Assembly (NCBI GenBank): GCA_020073265.1
Contig: JAIQFN010000027.1
Span: forward strand, 1 to 64,000
Reading direction: 5' to 3'
DNA: 64,000 nt
Source of the DNA: Terriglobia bacterium
Lineage (GTDB): Bacteria; Acidobacteriota; Terriglobia; Bryobacterales; Bryobacteraceae
Shown here: piece by piece, positions 54,328 through 64,000 of the stretch
Position numbering within the stretch: position 1 is the stretch's first letter
Layout of the letters: each line of letters opens with the position of its first letter
Notes under the pieces: model-generated
Databases searched by the model: none
Told to the model about the DNA's origin: nothing
What the model saw: only the letters and a program-made list of their open reading frames with translations
Translations under genes and position numbers: made by a program

Positions 54328-56405
54328 GAGCGGCTTTCCCGGAGGGAGACTTCAGCGACCTTGCTCTCCAGTTCCACCGAGTCGTGTTCGGCGGCAGTCA
54401 GGGTGGGAAGATCCACGATGAAGCGGGCGCCGGCGGGGCGGTTGTCTTCGACTCGAATGGTGGCCTCGTGGTCGGCCAGGATGCGATTCACGATGGCCAG
54501 GCCCAGGCCGGTGCCGCGGCCCTTGGTGGAGAAATACGGCAGGAACAGCTTCTCCTTGTCGTCGCGCGAGACGCCGCAGCCGGTGTCGGCGACGATCAAC
54601 TCCACCGAGTCGGCTTCGGTGGAGCGGGTGGAGATATCCAGATGCTTGACGAGCGAGTCCTGCATGGCTTCGGCGGCGTTGTCCACCAGGTTGACAACGG
54701 CGCGCTTGAACTGCTCGGGATCGATCTTGACGGCGGGCAGGCCGGGCGCGAGATCCTTGTGCACCTGGATGCCAGCCAGCCGGCCATCGAAAACCGCGAG
54801 CGCGTTCTCCACCACTTCGTTCAAATCGGAAGGAACCGGCTGGGCGGCGGGGAAGCGGCTGAACTGCGAGAACTCGTCCACCAGCGACCGCACGCTCTCC
54901 ACTTCGCGGGCGATGGTGGCAGAGCACTCGCGCAGGATGGCCTGGGCGTCGCGGGAATGTTCGGCGCGATCCAATTGGAGGGCGATCCGGTCGGCGCACA
55001 GTGCGATGGGCGTTAACGGGTTCTTGATCTCGTGCGCCACGCGGCGCGCCACTTCGTGCCAGGCGGCGGCTTTTTGCGCGCGCAACAGGTCGCTGGTGTC
55101 TTCCACCACCAGGACGAAGCCCGAACTACGCTGCTCGTCAAGCGCGGCCACGGTGAGCGCCAGATGCAGCACGCTGCGCTCGGCCTTGTACTCGAGCTGC
55201 ATGCCGGCCGCGCCAGTGCGCCGGGCGCGGTTCATCAGATAGCGGATTTCGGCGGTGTCCTCGCGGGAGAACAGATCGCTCAAGCGCGCCGCCCGAGCCA
55301 CCTGCTCTTCGGGAAAAATCCCCATCAGAGCGCGGTTCACTCGCTGGATGCGCCCGTCGGAAGTGAGCGAGATGACGCCGGTGGGGATGCTTTCGAGGAT
55401 GGCCTCGGTGAAACGGCGCCGCGCCTCCAGCTCGCGGCTGTTGGTTTCGAGCGCCTCGGTCATTTCGTTGAACGCCTTCACCAGCGTCGCCAGCTCGTCC
55501 ACCGCCCCGACGTGCACGCGATATCCCAGGTTGCCTTTGCGGATCTGCTCCACCGCCTTGAGCAGCGCGATGATAGGCGTGCTGATCTGTGCGGCCAGGT
55601 AGCGCGCGATCCAGGTGGCGAAGAACAGGATGAACAGAGTGATCAGCGTCAGCAGCATCAGGTACGTGCTGCGGAACGCTTTGCGGTCCACGGCCAGGCG
55701 ATTGTATTCGGAAACGTAGTTGTTGATCTCGCGCTGCTTGGCGGCCAGGTCCAGGGGCATGCGCGCGGAGACCGACAGCATCCCCGCGGCCGTTTTTGCG
55801 CGCACGCTGACCAGATCGGTATTGCTCATATTCTGCACCGAGCAAAGCACGCGGTGTACGCCTCCGGGATTCTCGATCTCGGCCCGCTCGATGTGGTTGG
55901 CCTGGCAGAAGCGCTCATAGAAATCGGCGCTCTGGGCCATGGATTGGGACCCTAGCAACTGCGCCTGCGCGGTGAGTTTGTCCTGCTCCTGCTGGTTCAG
56001 CGCGTTGGCCACCTGGATCAGTTCGGTGTTCACGTTTCGCGCCGGGTGGCTGAACCAGCTTTCCAGGTTGCGGTTCAGCACGGAAACGCTCCACAGGACC
56101 AGGAAGAACACCGGTAGCACGCTCAACGCGATGGCGCCGACGATCAGCTTGGACTTGATGTGCGAACCGGGCCGGTTGCTTTGCCGCTCCAGGTACAGCT
56201 TCACGCCCGTGCGGAACAGGATGAAGCCCAGCGTCACGGTGAGGATGAAGATCACCGTCGACAGGACCCAGAACAAAAAGGTCTGCTGCAGGCTGGAGGG
56301 CGCGAAGGAGCCTAAAGTGAACGAGCCTTGCCACACTACCAGCGTCACCAGAATGGCGAGCAGCACAACGCCGGAGCCGAACAGGAGACGCTTGCGCTTT
56401 TGCAT
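54324..56405 (-). CDS. ntrY: NtrY-like sensor histidine kinase
   Basis: A 693-residue kinase: three N-terminal helices (about 8-35, 40-65, 90-115), an extracytoplasmic loop (about 120-260), a further helix (YLMLLTLITLFILFFATWIA), HAMP (AAQISTPIIALLKAVEQIRKGNLGYRV), PAS-like segment (AILESIPTGVISLTSDGRIQRVN), HisKA with WHEVARRVAHEIKNPLTPI (phospho-acceptor His), and HATPase with NLVDNAAEAM and STKGRGTGLGLAIV. This domain order is that of NtrY. It is upstream of and overlaps the NtrX-like regulator. Confidence 0.92.
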
Positions 56406-56726
56406 GGCCCTAGAGGAATTATAGGCCTCGCGGGCGGCGAGCAGGCGGGGCGGCCGGTTGGACCGTGACGCGGTCCGCGGTGGCCAGCTCCACGCGGCGG
56501 CTCAGTCCCCAGGTTAGTAAGTCAGAAGCCGATACGAAAAAACAAACCTAAGTTGTAAGTTCAGAGCCATAAAGGAGTTATCTTAGCGTCCCGATAGATT
56601 GTTGCTGATCCGGATCAGCTAGAAATGTTAGTAACCGGCAAGTCCCAGGTTATTGGAATGAAGTAAGTGTGTTGTAGGGATTCGGGGCTCGTACTAACAG
56701 TACCGAAAAAGCTTCAGCGAGGGCAC
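56406..56726. other. Divergent intergenic region with repeated GTTAGTAA words
   Basis: No gene seen. It contains GTTAGTAA at 56513-56520 and 56627-56634, an inverted relative (GTACTAAC) at 56691-56698, and a perfect 16-bp palindrome GCTGATCCGGATCAGC at 56604-56619. It separates divergent ntrY and the first receptor gene, so promoters and binding sites for both are expected here. The receptor ATG follows a GAGGG site. Confidence 0.5.
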
Positions 56727-59700
56727 ATGAGATTCAACAGCACCGTTAGGCTCTGGATAAACGCGGCGGTTTTGATCGCGATCGTCGCTCTGTTTCCTTT
56801 CCAACTGCCGGCCCAGGCCGTCAGCGGCGACCTGGTGGGCACCGTGTCGGACTCAACCGGAGGCGTGATTGCCAATGTCAGCGTAACGGCGACTAACTCC
56901 CAAACCGGCGTAAGGACGGCTACCACGACCGGCGCGGACGGTGCGTTTCGATTTACCAACCTTCCCGTCGGCACTTACACCATCACGGCCACGGCGACCG
57001 GGTTCGCCAAGGCGACTGTCGAGGAGGTCCTGTTGCAGCTCAACAACGTGGTCACGCAAAACGTCACGCTCGCGGTGGGCGAAATCGCTACCACGGTGGA
57101 AGTGACTGCTGCGCCACCGCCGCTCGACACCACCACCGCGCAGGTGCAGGCAACCTACGCGACACGCGAAATCGAAGAGCTTCCGTCCGCGAGCTTCGGA
57201 CGCACAGCCGGCCTCGCCGGGACTTGGAATTCCTCCCCCATCTGGAACCTGAGCCTGCTGGGCGCCGGCGTTTCCTCGCAGGGCGGCGTCGGCCAGGGCG
57301 TAGGTCCCGCGATCGCCGGGCAACGCCCCGAGAACAATTCTTTTTATCTGGACGGCGTCGGCAACAACAACCACTACACCACCGGACCGCTAGCCGTTGT
57401 TGGCAACGACGCGGTGGCCGAAGTCTCGATCTTGAAAAACCAGTTCAGCGCCGAGTTTGGCGGCGCTTCGGGCGGTGTATTCAACGCCATCGTGAAGAGC
57501 GGCACGAACCAACTGCATGGCTCTATCTTCGAGTACCTGCAGAACCGCAACCTCAACGCCGTTGACGCCCTGCAGTGGACCCAGGGTCTCACGTCGCCAC
57601 CGCGCTTCGACTCGAACCGCCTGGGAGCCACCATCGGCGGGCCGATCATCAAGAACAAGCTGTTTTACTTCGGCGATTTCGAATACAATCCCATCGGCCA
57701 ATCCTCGGCCCCGGGTTCGCCTTTGAATGCACCCACGGCCGCGGGCTTGTCCGCGCTGGCGAATATTCCCGGAATCAGCAAAACCAACCTGGGCGTGTTC
57801 ACCAAGTATGTTCCGGTGGCGCCCTCGAACGACCAGGGCACCATCCAGGCGGGAAATGTCAGCGTCCCGATCGGCAGCATCCCGATCACTTCTCCCAACT
57901 TCGACAACAGCTACAACGCCGTCGCGTCGATCGACTACAACCTCAGCGATCGCGATCAGCTCCGCGGCCGCTACATCTTTAACCGGCTGACTGGCATCGA
58001 CCCCTCGGCGCAACTGCCGGTTTTCTTCCAGTCCTCGCCCAATAACAGCCAATTCGGCTCAATTTCGGAGTTTCACAGCTTCGGCCCGACTTTACAAAAC
58101 GAATTCCGCTCCTCATTCAACCGGAATTACCAATCGACGCAAGCCGGCAACTTCTCCTTCCCTGGCCTGGGCGCGTTCCCGAACCTCACCATCGACGATC
58201 TGAACTCGCTGCAAATCGGTCCCGACCCGAACACGCCCAGCGGCTTGATCCAAAACCTGCTGCAGTTACAGGACAACCTGAGCAAGGTGGCGGGCCGGCA
58301 CACCCTGAAGTTCGGCTACAGCTTTACCGACATCATCCTGACGAATTATTTCGTCCAACGCGTTCGCGGCGATTACGAATACAACACGCTGGCGCAGTAC
58401 CTGTTCGACCTCACGCCGGACGTCTTCGGCGAGCGCAGCGCCGGCCCCAATGCCGATCCGCTGGGCTTCCTGGAAAACTCCGCTTTCGCCAGCGACGATT
58501 TTCGCATCCGCCCCAACCTGACCGTGAACCTGGGCGTGCGCTACGAATACGTCACCACGCCGGTGGCTTCGCGGACGCAGATCTACAGCGCTCCGGCGAA
58601 CGTGCCGGGCGGCATCACGTTCGGAAGGCCTTACTTCAGCCCCAACGACTGGTCGCCACGCGTCGGCTTCGCTTATTCACCGGGCAAGAACCAGATGTGG
58701 GTGATCCGCGGCGGCTTCAGCCGGTCGTTCGCGCTGGACTACGGAAATCTTGCGGCCAACACCGTTCCGGCGTTCTTCCAGACCACCCAGGATGTGAACC
58801 TCGCCAGCAATGCTCCCAATTTCCTGGCGAACGGCGGATTGAACGGCGGCGGCGGAACTCTACCCACCGACCCGCAGCAGGCCCGCGCCATCATCAGCAC
58901 CTACACGTTCGGCGGCCAGCGCCCCTACGCCTTGACCTGGACGCTGGGCGTCGAACGTCTGTTGGGCAAGAATTACACCCTGGAAGCCCGCTACATCGGC
59001 ACCAAGGGCGTGCACCTGTGGGACCAGACCCGACTCAACATCGCCCCGCAAGTGAGTCCGTCGAACTACATTCCGACGTTCTTCACCATGCCGTCCCCCG
59101 AAACTCTGGCCAGCTTGACAAAAACGTATGCCCAGGTGAAGTCGTATATCGTGCCGGGCGGAACCGCGAGCCGTCCCTTCAATCAATTCGCTTCGCTGGG
59201 TTTCAACCAGAGCATCCTGGCGTACGCGCCGCAGGCCAACTCCTCGTACAACGGCCTGGCGCTGCAGATCACCAGGCGTTACTCGAACGGTCTCTCGTAT
59301 ATCGCGGCGTACACCTGGAGCCACCTGCTGGATGACGCCACCGCCACCAACTTCTCCACGCAACTGTCGCCGCGGCGCGCGCAGGATTTCCAAAATCTTC
59401 GCGCGGAGTGGGCATCGTCGGCGCTCGACCGCCGGCACCGGTTCACGCTGTCGCCCGTTTACGACTGGCGTCCGTTCAGCGGCCGCGGCTGGCTCATGAA
59501 AGACCTGGCCGGCAACTGGACCCTTTCCGGCACCTACACCTTTGAATCGCCCGAGTACGCCACCGTGCAAAGCGGCATCGATTCCAATCTGAACAACGAC
59601 TCGCTGGATCGCAGCATCATCAATCCGGCGGGCGCCGCGAACGCCGGCAGCGACGTGATTCCGTACAACGCCAAAGGCCAGCAGTCGGGTACCGCGGCGT

Positions 59701-60068
59701 CGCCCGGCTCTGACGTGGTTGCGTTCGTCGCGAAAAATCCCAACGCGCGCTACGTGAAGGCGGGCCTGGGCGCGCTCCCCAACGCCGGACGCAACACCTT
59801 CCCGCTGAAGCGCATCAATAACGTCGATCTGGGCGTCACCAAGCGCCTCAACGTCACCGAGCGCTGGCGCCTAAGTCTGGGCGGCCAGTTCTTCAACCTG
59901 TTCAATCACGCGCAGTACACCGGCGGCTATTTGAGCGACGTGTCCGGCCTCGGCTACATAGGAAGCCGCAACGACCTGGTCCCGGGCAATGCGCTGTTCG
60001 GACGCTTCGATCAGTTCTACAGCAGCAACTCGCGCCAGATTCAGGTCTTCGGCAAGATCAATTTCTAA
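56727..60068 (+). CDS. Oar-like TonB-dependent receptor with carboxypeptidase-regulatory domain (1)
   Basis: A 1113-residue outer-membrane protein. Signal peptide (MRFNSTVRLWINAAVLIAIVALF..LPAQA), N-terminal CarboxypepD_reg-like beta-sandwich (about 32-115: GTVSDSTGGVIANVSVTATN..GAFRFTNLPVGTYTITATATGFAKA), then a plug-like region (IAGQRPENNSFYLDGVGNNNHYTTGP, AVAEVSILKNQFSAEFGGASGGVFNAIVKSGTNQLHGSIFEYLQN) and a long beta-barrel. Acidobacteria carry many such Oar/TonB-type receptors for large or complexed substrates. The ATG follows GAGGG. It ends in an aromatic Phe residue (IQVFGKINF), the usual barrel-insertion signal. Ligand unknown. Its twin lies 427 bases downstream. Confidence 0.92.
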   Translation: MRFNSTVRLWINAAVLIAIVALFPFQLPAQAVSGDLVGTVSDSTGGVIANVSVTATNSQTGVRTATTTGADGAFRFTNLPVGTYTITATATGFAKATVEEVLLQLNNVVTQNVTLAVGEIATTVEVTAAPPPLDTTTAQVQATYATREIEELPSASFGRTAGLAGTWNSSPIWNLSLLGAGVSSQGGVGQGVGPAIAGQRPENNSFYLDGVGNNNHYTTGPLAVVGNDAVAEVSILKNQFSAEFGGASGGVFNAIVKSGTNQLHGSIFEYLQNRNLNAVDALQWTQGLTSPPRFDSNRLGATIGGPIIKNKLFYFGDFEYNPIGQSSAPGSPLNAPTAAGLSALANIPGISKTNLGVFTKYVPVAPSNDQGTIQAGNVSVPIGSIPITSPNFDNSYNAVASIDYNLSDRDQLRGRYIFNRLTGIDPSAQLPVFFQSSPNNSQFGSISEFHSFGPTLQNEFRSSFNRNYQSTQAGNFSFPGLGAFPNLTIDDLNSLQIGPDPNTPSGLIQNLLQLQDNLSKVAGRHTLKFGYSFTDIILTNYFVQRVRGDYEYNTLAQYLFDLTPDVFGERSAGPNADPLGFLENSAFASDDFRIRPNLTVNLGVRYEYVTTPVASRTQIYSAPANVPGGITFGRPYFSPNDWSPRVGFAYSPGKNQMWVIRGGFSRSFALDYGNLAANTVPAFFQTTQDVNLASNAPNFLANGGLNGGGGTLPTDPQQARAIISTYTFGGQRPYALTWTLGVERLLGKNYTLEARYIGTKGVHLWDQTRLNIAPQVSPSNYIPTFFTMPSPETLASLTKTYAQVKSYIVPGGTASRPFNQFASLGFNQSILAYAPQANSSYNGLALQITRRYSNGLSYIAAYTWSHLLDDATATNFSTQLSPRRAQDFQNLRAEWASSALDRRHRFTLSPVYDWRPFSGRGWLMKDLAGNWTLSGTYTFESPEYATVQSGIDSNLNNDSLDRSIINPAGAANAGSDVIPYNAKGQQSGTAASPGSDVVAFVAKNPNARYVKAGLGALPNAGRNTFPLKRINNVDLGVTKRLNVTERWRLSLGGQFFNLFNHAQYTGGYLSDVSGLGYIGSRNDLVPGNALFGRFDQFYSSNSRQIQVFGKINF

Positions 60069-60089
60069 GCAAGATTCTGTCAGTCTCTG

Positions 60090-60110
60090 GGCCGCCCAAT
60101 CCGGGCGGCC
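60090..60110 (+). terminator. Intrinsic terminator after the first receptor gene
   Basis: GGCCGCCC-AATCC-GGGCGGCC, an 8-bp perfect GC-rich stem 22 bases after the stop, followed by TGTCTT. The T-tract is short, so efficiency may be moderate. Confidence 0.65.
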
Positions 60111-60494
60111 TGTCTTAACATCTAGTCCCGCCAAGCCTCCGCCCCCACCCCGCGCTGGTGCTGAATTCCGATTCTTGGAAATTCTTAGCCTCCCTGGCTA
60201 CTGGAAAACATAGTGCATCCGATCTTACAGTCACCCAACCTGATGTTAAATAAAGAGCCTGCTTGGCCGAAACCGTGCCAACCGCTTTGGTAGCCCGAGT
60301 GCTACGGAGCCTAGGCACCAGCTCGATTTGGTTTGTTCCATATTCGTTACGAACGGGGTATACTGTTGCAAAGCATGATTTTAAAGCATAGCTTTTATGA
60401 AGTTCTTAGCGCAGGTGAACCTGCATCGCCATCACAGAACAGATCAAAACTGAGCAGTCCCAGACGCTTCACAAACCAACCAGTAGGAGAAAGC
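60111..60494 (+). other. Promoter-bearing intergenic region of the second receptor gene
   Basis: No gene seen. TATACT at 60359-60364 could be a -10 box with a poor -35 (TTCCAT at 60336-60341). A short inverted repeat TTCGT-T-ACGAA (60343-60353) lies in the spacer where a repressor could act. Further on are AAAGC-ATA-GCTTT near 60384-60394 and GCAGGT-GA-ACCTGC (60411-60424). The start of the receptor follows AGGAGA. Confidence 0.4.
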
Positions 60495-63400
60495 ATGCAA
60501 ATCTCGAGAGCGAAACTTTTGTTCTGCCTCATCGCTGTCCTGACGGCAACCACCGTTTGGGGACAGGGACTCACAGGAAGTATTTCCGGGTTAGTGAAAG
60601 ACCCGAACGGCGCGGTGATTCCGAAGGCCAAGGTAGTGGCCAAGAATGTGGCCACCAACGCCGAATCTGAAACGATGTCGGACGACACCGGCTATTACCG
60701 CATCATCAACCTGGTGCCTGCCCAATATACCGTCAGCGTTGAAGCGGCCGGCTTCCGCCGCACCACCACGTCGCCCCTGGAGTTGAACCTTTCCCAGGCG
60801 TTGCGCGTGGACGTGAGCCTCGAGGTCGGCCAGGTGACCGAAACCGTAACGGTCACTGCAACGGCTTCTCAGATCAACACCGAAGATGCGCAATTGGGTG
60901 TGGCTATCGTCGGTCAGGGTCTTCCCAACATTTCCACTGCAGCCGGCCGCAACCCCCTGAACCTGGCGGGCCTGCAGGCTGGCGTTTCCATGAACCCTAC
61001 GGCTGGACTCCCGACCAACGACATCGGTCCCTTCGCGGTGAACGGACAGCGGACCCAGGCCAACAATTACTTGCTGGATGGCGTCGATTCCAACGATCTG
61101 GCCATCAACATCCCCGACGCGCTCGGACAGATTTCTCCGAACGCGCTGTCTGAGTTTCGAGTCGTCACCGGCGCCATGAAGGCTGAATACGGCCGCAACG
61201 GCGGCGCCGTGGTTGAGGCCGTCACCAGAAGCGGAGGAAACGCTTTCCACGGTGGCGCCGAAGAGGTGTTCCGGAACACGGTGTTAAACGCCACTCCGTT
61301 TTTCCAAAATGTGACCCCCGGACCACCGACTTATTTTACGAACGGCTTGAAGCGGAAAGGGCAGTGGAACAGCAACGACTATGACGCGAACTTTGGCGGA
61401 CGCATCATCAAGGACAAGACCTTCTTCTTCATCAGCTATCTGGGATTCCGACGCCGCCAGGGCGTGACCGCCAGCGCTACGGTATTCAGCCCAGCGGATC
61501 GGGCCGCTATTTTGGCCTATGGCACCGCGGCTGCGAAAGCCGTCTTGGGACTGGTTCCTCCGGCCTCCACCGGGAGCACGCTCTTCAGTTCTCCGGCCAA
61601 CCTGTTGAACAGAGACCAGGGCCTGGCCAGGATCGATCACCACTTCAGCGATCGCAACAGCCTGTCCTTCACCTATTTCATCGAGAAGGGCACCCAAGCC
61701 GATCCATTCGCATTCGGCGGATCTACGATTCCGGGCTTCGGCACGTCGGGCGCCATCAACTATTACAACTACGTGCTTCGCGACACCCACACATTCAGCG
61801 CAGACCTGGTGAACGACGCGCGCGCGGGTTTCCACCGCCGTGCGCAGCCCGGCGTAATCCCGGTGAACAGTACCACGCCTGCGTCCCTGGGATTCACTCA
61901 AATAATACCGGACGACGCAGCCAGTGTCGGGCCGCCGCGGTTCGATATTGCGGGTTACTCGAACATTGGCAATACCATCCAAGGGCCGCAATCGAGATTC
62001 GACAACACCTGGCAGTACGCCGACACGCTCTCCTGGGTGCATGGCCGCCATTCCCTCAAGTTCGGCGGTGATTACCGCGCCTTCGAAGGGAACCAGCAGT
62101 TTACCTTCATCAACAACGGTTATTTCATCTATGACGGTAGCGGAGTGGAGAACGGTCTGGTGGCTCCTGTTCCCGGCGTAACCAACGACGCCCTGACGGA
62201 CTTCATTCGCGGCTTCGTCACGGAATACGTTCAAAACAGCGCTGGGCACCAAGGCTATCGTGACCGGTTTGCCGGCTTGTTCTTCCAGGACGACTGGAAG
62301 CTAGCTCGCAACCTCACCGTGAACTTGGGTGTCCGTTGGGAATACGCCGCGCCGCTGACGGAGCTGAACGGCGAGGAGAACGCGTTCCGGGCGGGCCAGC
62401 AGTCGACGGTCTTCCCGACCGCGCCTGTCGGTTTGCTCTTTCCGGGCGACAAAGGCATCTCGGCATCCACTTACAACCACGACTGGAACAACTTCGGCCC
62501 GCGCTTTGGCTTTGCCTGGGACCCATTTTCCAACGGCAAGCTGAGCGTGCGCGGCGGATACGGCGTTTTCTATGACGTGGCGGTCAGCGAACTGACCCTG
62601 CAATTCCTGACGGCTCCGCCGTTCGGCATTCAGCCCTTCACCCTCTTCGATACGGATATGACTCACCCGTACTCGAGCTCCTTAATCAATCCGATTCCCC
62701 AGCCATTTCCGCACCCGCCCGTGAAACCCGGCGACCCCTTTGACTTCACCAATATCGCGCCGGTGGGCCTGACGGTGATGGATCCCAACTTTGCGACGCC
62801 GTATTCGCAACAGTGGAATCTCCAGGTGCAGTATCAAATCGCTCCCGCCTGGCTGGCTTCGGTCGGTTACGTTGCTTCCAACGGAGTGAAGCTGATGTAC
62901 CGGAACGAAATGGATCCCGCAGTCCCGATCTCAACGGCTACGACGGGGAATACCGATCAGCGCCGCATCTATAACTTGACAAATCCGCAGTCTGCGGCCT
63001 ACGGTGGAGCCGTATTTAGCGGAATCACCGATCAGTCCAGCGCCGCAAATTCAAACTACAACTCATTGCAGGCGGAACTGAGAACCAGGATGTGGCACGG
63101 CCTCGTAATGACCCATGCGTATACCTGGAGCCACTCCATCGACGACGCCTCCGGGCTGCGTGTCAATAGCACGGGCAACATCTATAGCCGCGCTAACGAT
63201 CGTGGCAATTCCGAATTTGACATTCGGCACAACTACGTCGGGTCGGTCATCTACGACCTCCCCTGGATGAAGGATCAGAAGAGCTTTGTCGGCCATGTTC
63301 TGGGCGGCTGGACCTTCTCCTTTATCGAGGCGATCCATAGCGGACTACCGTTCAACCTCACGGAACCCAACGATCGCTGCTTGTGCGGCGGCGGCGGGAA

Positions 63401-63827
63401 CCGGCCGGACTACATCGGCGGCGACGTGCAGTTTGTCGATCCCCGCACCAACGCCTTCGGCAAACAGAACTCGTACTTCGACGGCACCAGCGGCGGCTCG
63501 GGAGGCGCTCTCACCAACCCCTACTTCCGCCGCGTCGGCACCGGCAACTCGGCTGCGCTGGGCGCCGGCCGCTACGGCAACTTCGCCCGCAACGTCTTCC
63601 ATGGACCGGGCGCCATCAACAGCGACATCGGTCTCACCAAGAGGGTCCGAATTTCCGAAGGTCAGAGCTTCGAACTCGTCGGCGAGGCGTTCAACCTCTT
63701 CAACCACACCAACTTCTTAAATCCCGTCAGCACCACCGGCGGGAGCATCGGGTCGGCGACGTTCGGTCAGATCACCGGCGCTCTCGATCCTCGCCTGATT
63801 CAGATCACTGCGCGGTACACGTTCTAA
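60495..63827 (+). CDS. Oar-like TonB-dependent receptor with carboxypeptidase-regulatory domain (2)
   Basis: A 1110-residue paralog of the preceding receptor. Signal peptide (MQISRAKLLFCLIAVLTATTVWGQ), CarboxypepD_reg domain (about 25-115: SISGLVKDPNGAVIPKAKVVAKN..GYYRIINLVPAQYTVSVEAAGF), plug-like region (FAVNGQRTQANNYLLDGVDSNDLAI, LSEFRVVTGAMKAEYGRNGGAVVEAVTRSGGN), then barrel strands ending in LIQITARYTF with the terminal aromatic residue. The two genes share architecture but little close identity by eye, so this is not a recent duplication. AGGAGA precedes the ATG at 60495. A strong terminator follows. Confidence 0.92.
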   Translation: MQISRAKLLFCLIAVLTATTVWGQGLTGSISGLVKDPNGAVIPKAKVVAKNVATNAESETMSDDTGYYRIINLVPAQYTVSVEAAGFRRTTTSPLELNLSQALRVDVSLEVGQVTETVTVTATASQINTEDAQLGVAIVGQGLPNISTAAGRNPLNLAGLQAGVSMNPTAGLPTNDIGPFAVNGQRTQANNYLLDGVDSNDLAINIPDALGQISPNALSEFRVVTGAMKAEYGRNGGAVVEAVTRSGGNAFHGGAEEVFRNTVLNATPFFQNVTPGPPTYFTNGLKRKGQWNSNDYDANFGGRIIKDKTFFFISYLGFRRRQGVTASATVFSPADRAAILAYGTAAAKAVLGLVPPASTGSTLFSSPANLLNRDQGLARIDHHFSDRNSLSFTYFIEKGTQADPFAFGGSTIPGFGTSGAINYYNYVLRDTHTFSADLVNDARAGFHRRAQPGVIPVNSTTPASLGFTQIIPDDAASVGPPRFDIAGYSNIGNTIQGPQSRFDNTWQYADTLSWVHGRHSLKFGGDYRAFEGNQQFTFINNGYFIYDGSGVENGLVAPVPGVTNDALTDFIRGFVTEYVQNSAGHQGYRDRFAGLFFQDDWKLARNLTVNLGVRWEYAAPLTELNGEENAFRAGQQSTVFPTAPVGLLFPGDKGISASTYNHDWNNFGPRFGFAWDPFSNGKLSVRGGYGVFYDVAVSELTLQFLTAPPFGIQPFTLFDTDMTHPYSSSLINPIPQPFPHPPVKPGDPFDFTNIAPVGLTVMDPNFATPYSQQWNLQVQYQIAPAWLASVGYVASNGVKLMYRNEMDPAVPISTATTGNTDQRRIYNLTNPQSAAYGGAVFSGITDQSSAANSNYNSLQAELRTRMWHGLVMTHAYTWSHSIDDASGLRVNSTGNIYSRANDRGNSEFDIRHNYVGSVIYDLPWMKDQKSFVGHVLGGWTFSFIEAIHSGLPFNLTEPNDRCLCGGGGNRPDYIGGDVQFVDPRTNAFGKQNSYFDGTSGGSGGALTNPYFRRVGTGNSAALGAGRYGNFARNVFHGPGAINSDIGLTKRVRISEGQSFELVGEAFNLFNHTNFLNPVSTTGGSIGSATFGQITGALDPRLIQITARYTF

Positions 63828-63846
63828 ACTTCGCAGGAAGTCTCGA

Positions 63847-63881
63847 GGGGCGGATCTCCGGATCCGCCCCTTTTCATTTTT
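63847..63881 (+). terminator. Intrinsic terminator after the second receptor gene
   Basis: GGGGCGGATC-TCCG-GATCCGCCCC, a perfect 10-bp stem with a TCCG loop (63847-63870), followed by TTTTCATTTTT. It is nearly flush with the convergent VWA gene and may serve both directions. Confidence 0.92.
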
Positions 63882-63883
63882 CG

Positions 63884-64000
63884 CTACTCCTGTCTTTCCT
63901 TGATCGCGTAGTAACCCCTGCGAACTTGTACCCTCAGCCCGCGCCGCTTCACCCGCAGCTCCAGCTTACGGAAAGAGCCGTCGTGCGCCCGATTCGTAGA
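63884..64000 (-). CDS. VWA-domain protein, C-terminal end only (partial)
   Basis: The last 38 codons of a minus-strand gene that runs off the window: HDGSFRKLELRVKRRGL then RVQVRRGYYAIKERQE and a TAG. This DG-x-FR-x-(L/V)E-(L/V)-xVKR-x-GL-x-V-x-xR-x-GYYA ending is what I recall at the C-terminus of the large family of acidobacterial VWA-domain proteins (VWFA-related). The catalytic or binding part is outside the window, so only family membership can be suggested. Confidence 0.65.
   Translation of the reverse strand, partial: STNRAHDGSFRKLELRVKRRGLRVQVRRGYYAIKERQE

Overview
The window is about 64 kb of GC-rich chromosome, most likely from an Acidobacteriota member of the Solibacter/Bryobacter type. 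That placement is inferred from gene content: two very long Oar-like outer-membrane receptors with N-terminal carboxypeptidase-regulatory domains, the tail of an acidobacterial VWA-domain protein, a DUF6599-type protein, a PEP-CTERM protein, and an M56 peptidase/TPR/TonB-C fusion beside a BlaI-type repressor. The cell is diderm (LptE, OmpH, receptors) with meso-DAP peptidoglycan (DNPR motif in MurE). No rRNA, tRNA, prophage, IS transposase or CRISPR array was seen.

Layout. 0.07-6.2 kb: rpsT, then an overlapping minus-strand operon psd-pssA-Asd-like pseudoenzyme-lptE-holA, a DUF1684 protein and a PEP-CTERM protein. 6.4-10 kb: a 3-oxoacid CoA-transferase pair, a small membrane protein, a lysozyme-like protein and a decayed glycosyltransferase. 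10.1-14.6 kb: a CHASE2 histidine kinase with a sigma54-type response regulator, a tiny membrane protein and a coiled-coil membrane protein. 14.9-21.4 kb: DAHP synthase behind an aromatic leader peptide and attenuator, then assorted enzymes, groES, an OmpH protein and a BrnT/BrnA toxin-antitoxin pair. 21.5-29.8 kb: an ABC exporter, a DUF6599-like protein, secA and a less GC-rich patch of unrecognised genes. 30-35.3 kb: a BlaI/M56 module and three secreted-enzyme genes (haloacetate-dehalogenase-like, VOC, alpha/beta hydrolase).

35.4-51.9 kb is a complete-looking dcw cell-wall/division cluster on the minus strand: mraZ, rsmH, ftsL-like, ftsI (PASTA), murE, murF, mraY, murD, ftsW, murG, murC, ftsQ, ftsA, ftsZ. 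murB and ddl are not in it. It is followed (52-56.4 kb) by a HEAT-repeat protein and an NtrY/NtrX two-component pair, then by two tandem Oar-like receptors (56.7-63.8 kb) and the edge of a VWA protein gene.

The strongest non-coding signals are (1) a textbook aromatic-amino-acid attenuator in front of DAHP synthase, with a leader peptide rich in Phe/Trp/Tyr, a mutually exclusive antiterminator and an intrinsic terminator; (2) three families of short palindromic repeats at gene ends, especially at the junctions of the dcw cluster, one with compensatory base changes in its hairpin and others supplying stop codons or C-terminal codons to their host genes; (3) an operator overlapping the promoter of the BlaI-type repressor; (4) a 28-bp perfect palindrome upstream of the ABC exporter; and (5) 10-bp-spaced MraZ boxes at the head of the dcw cluster.
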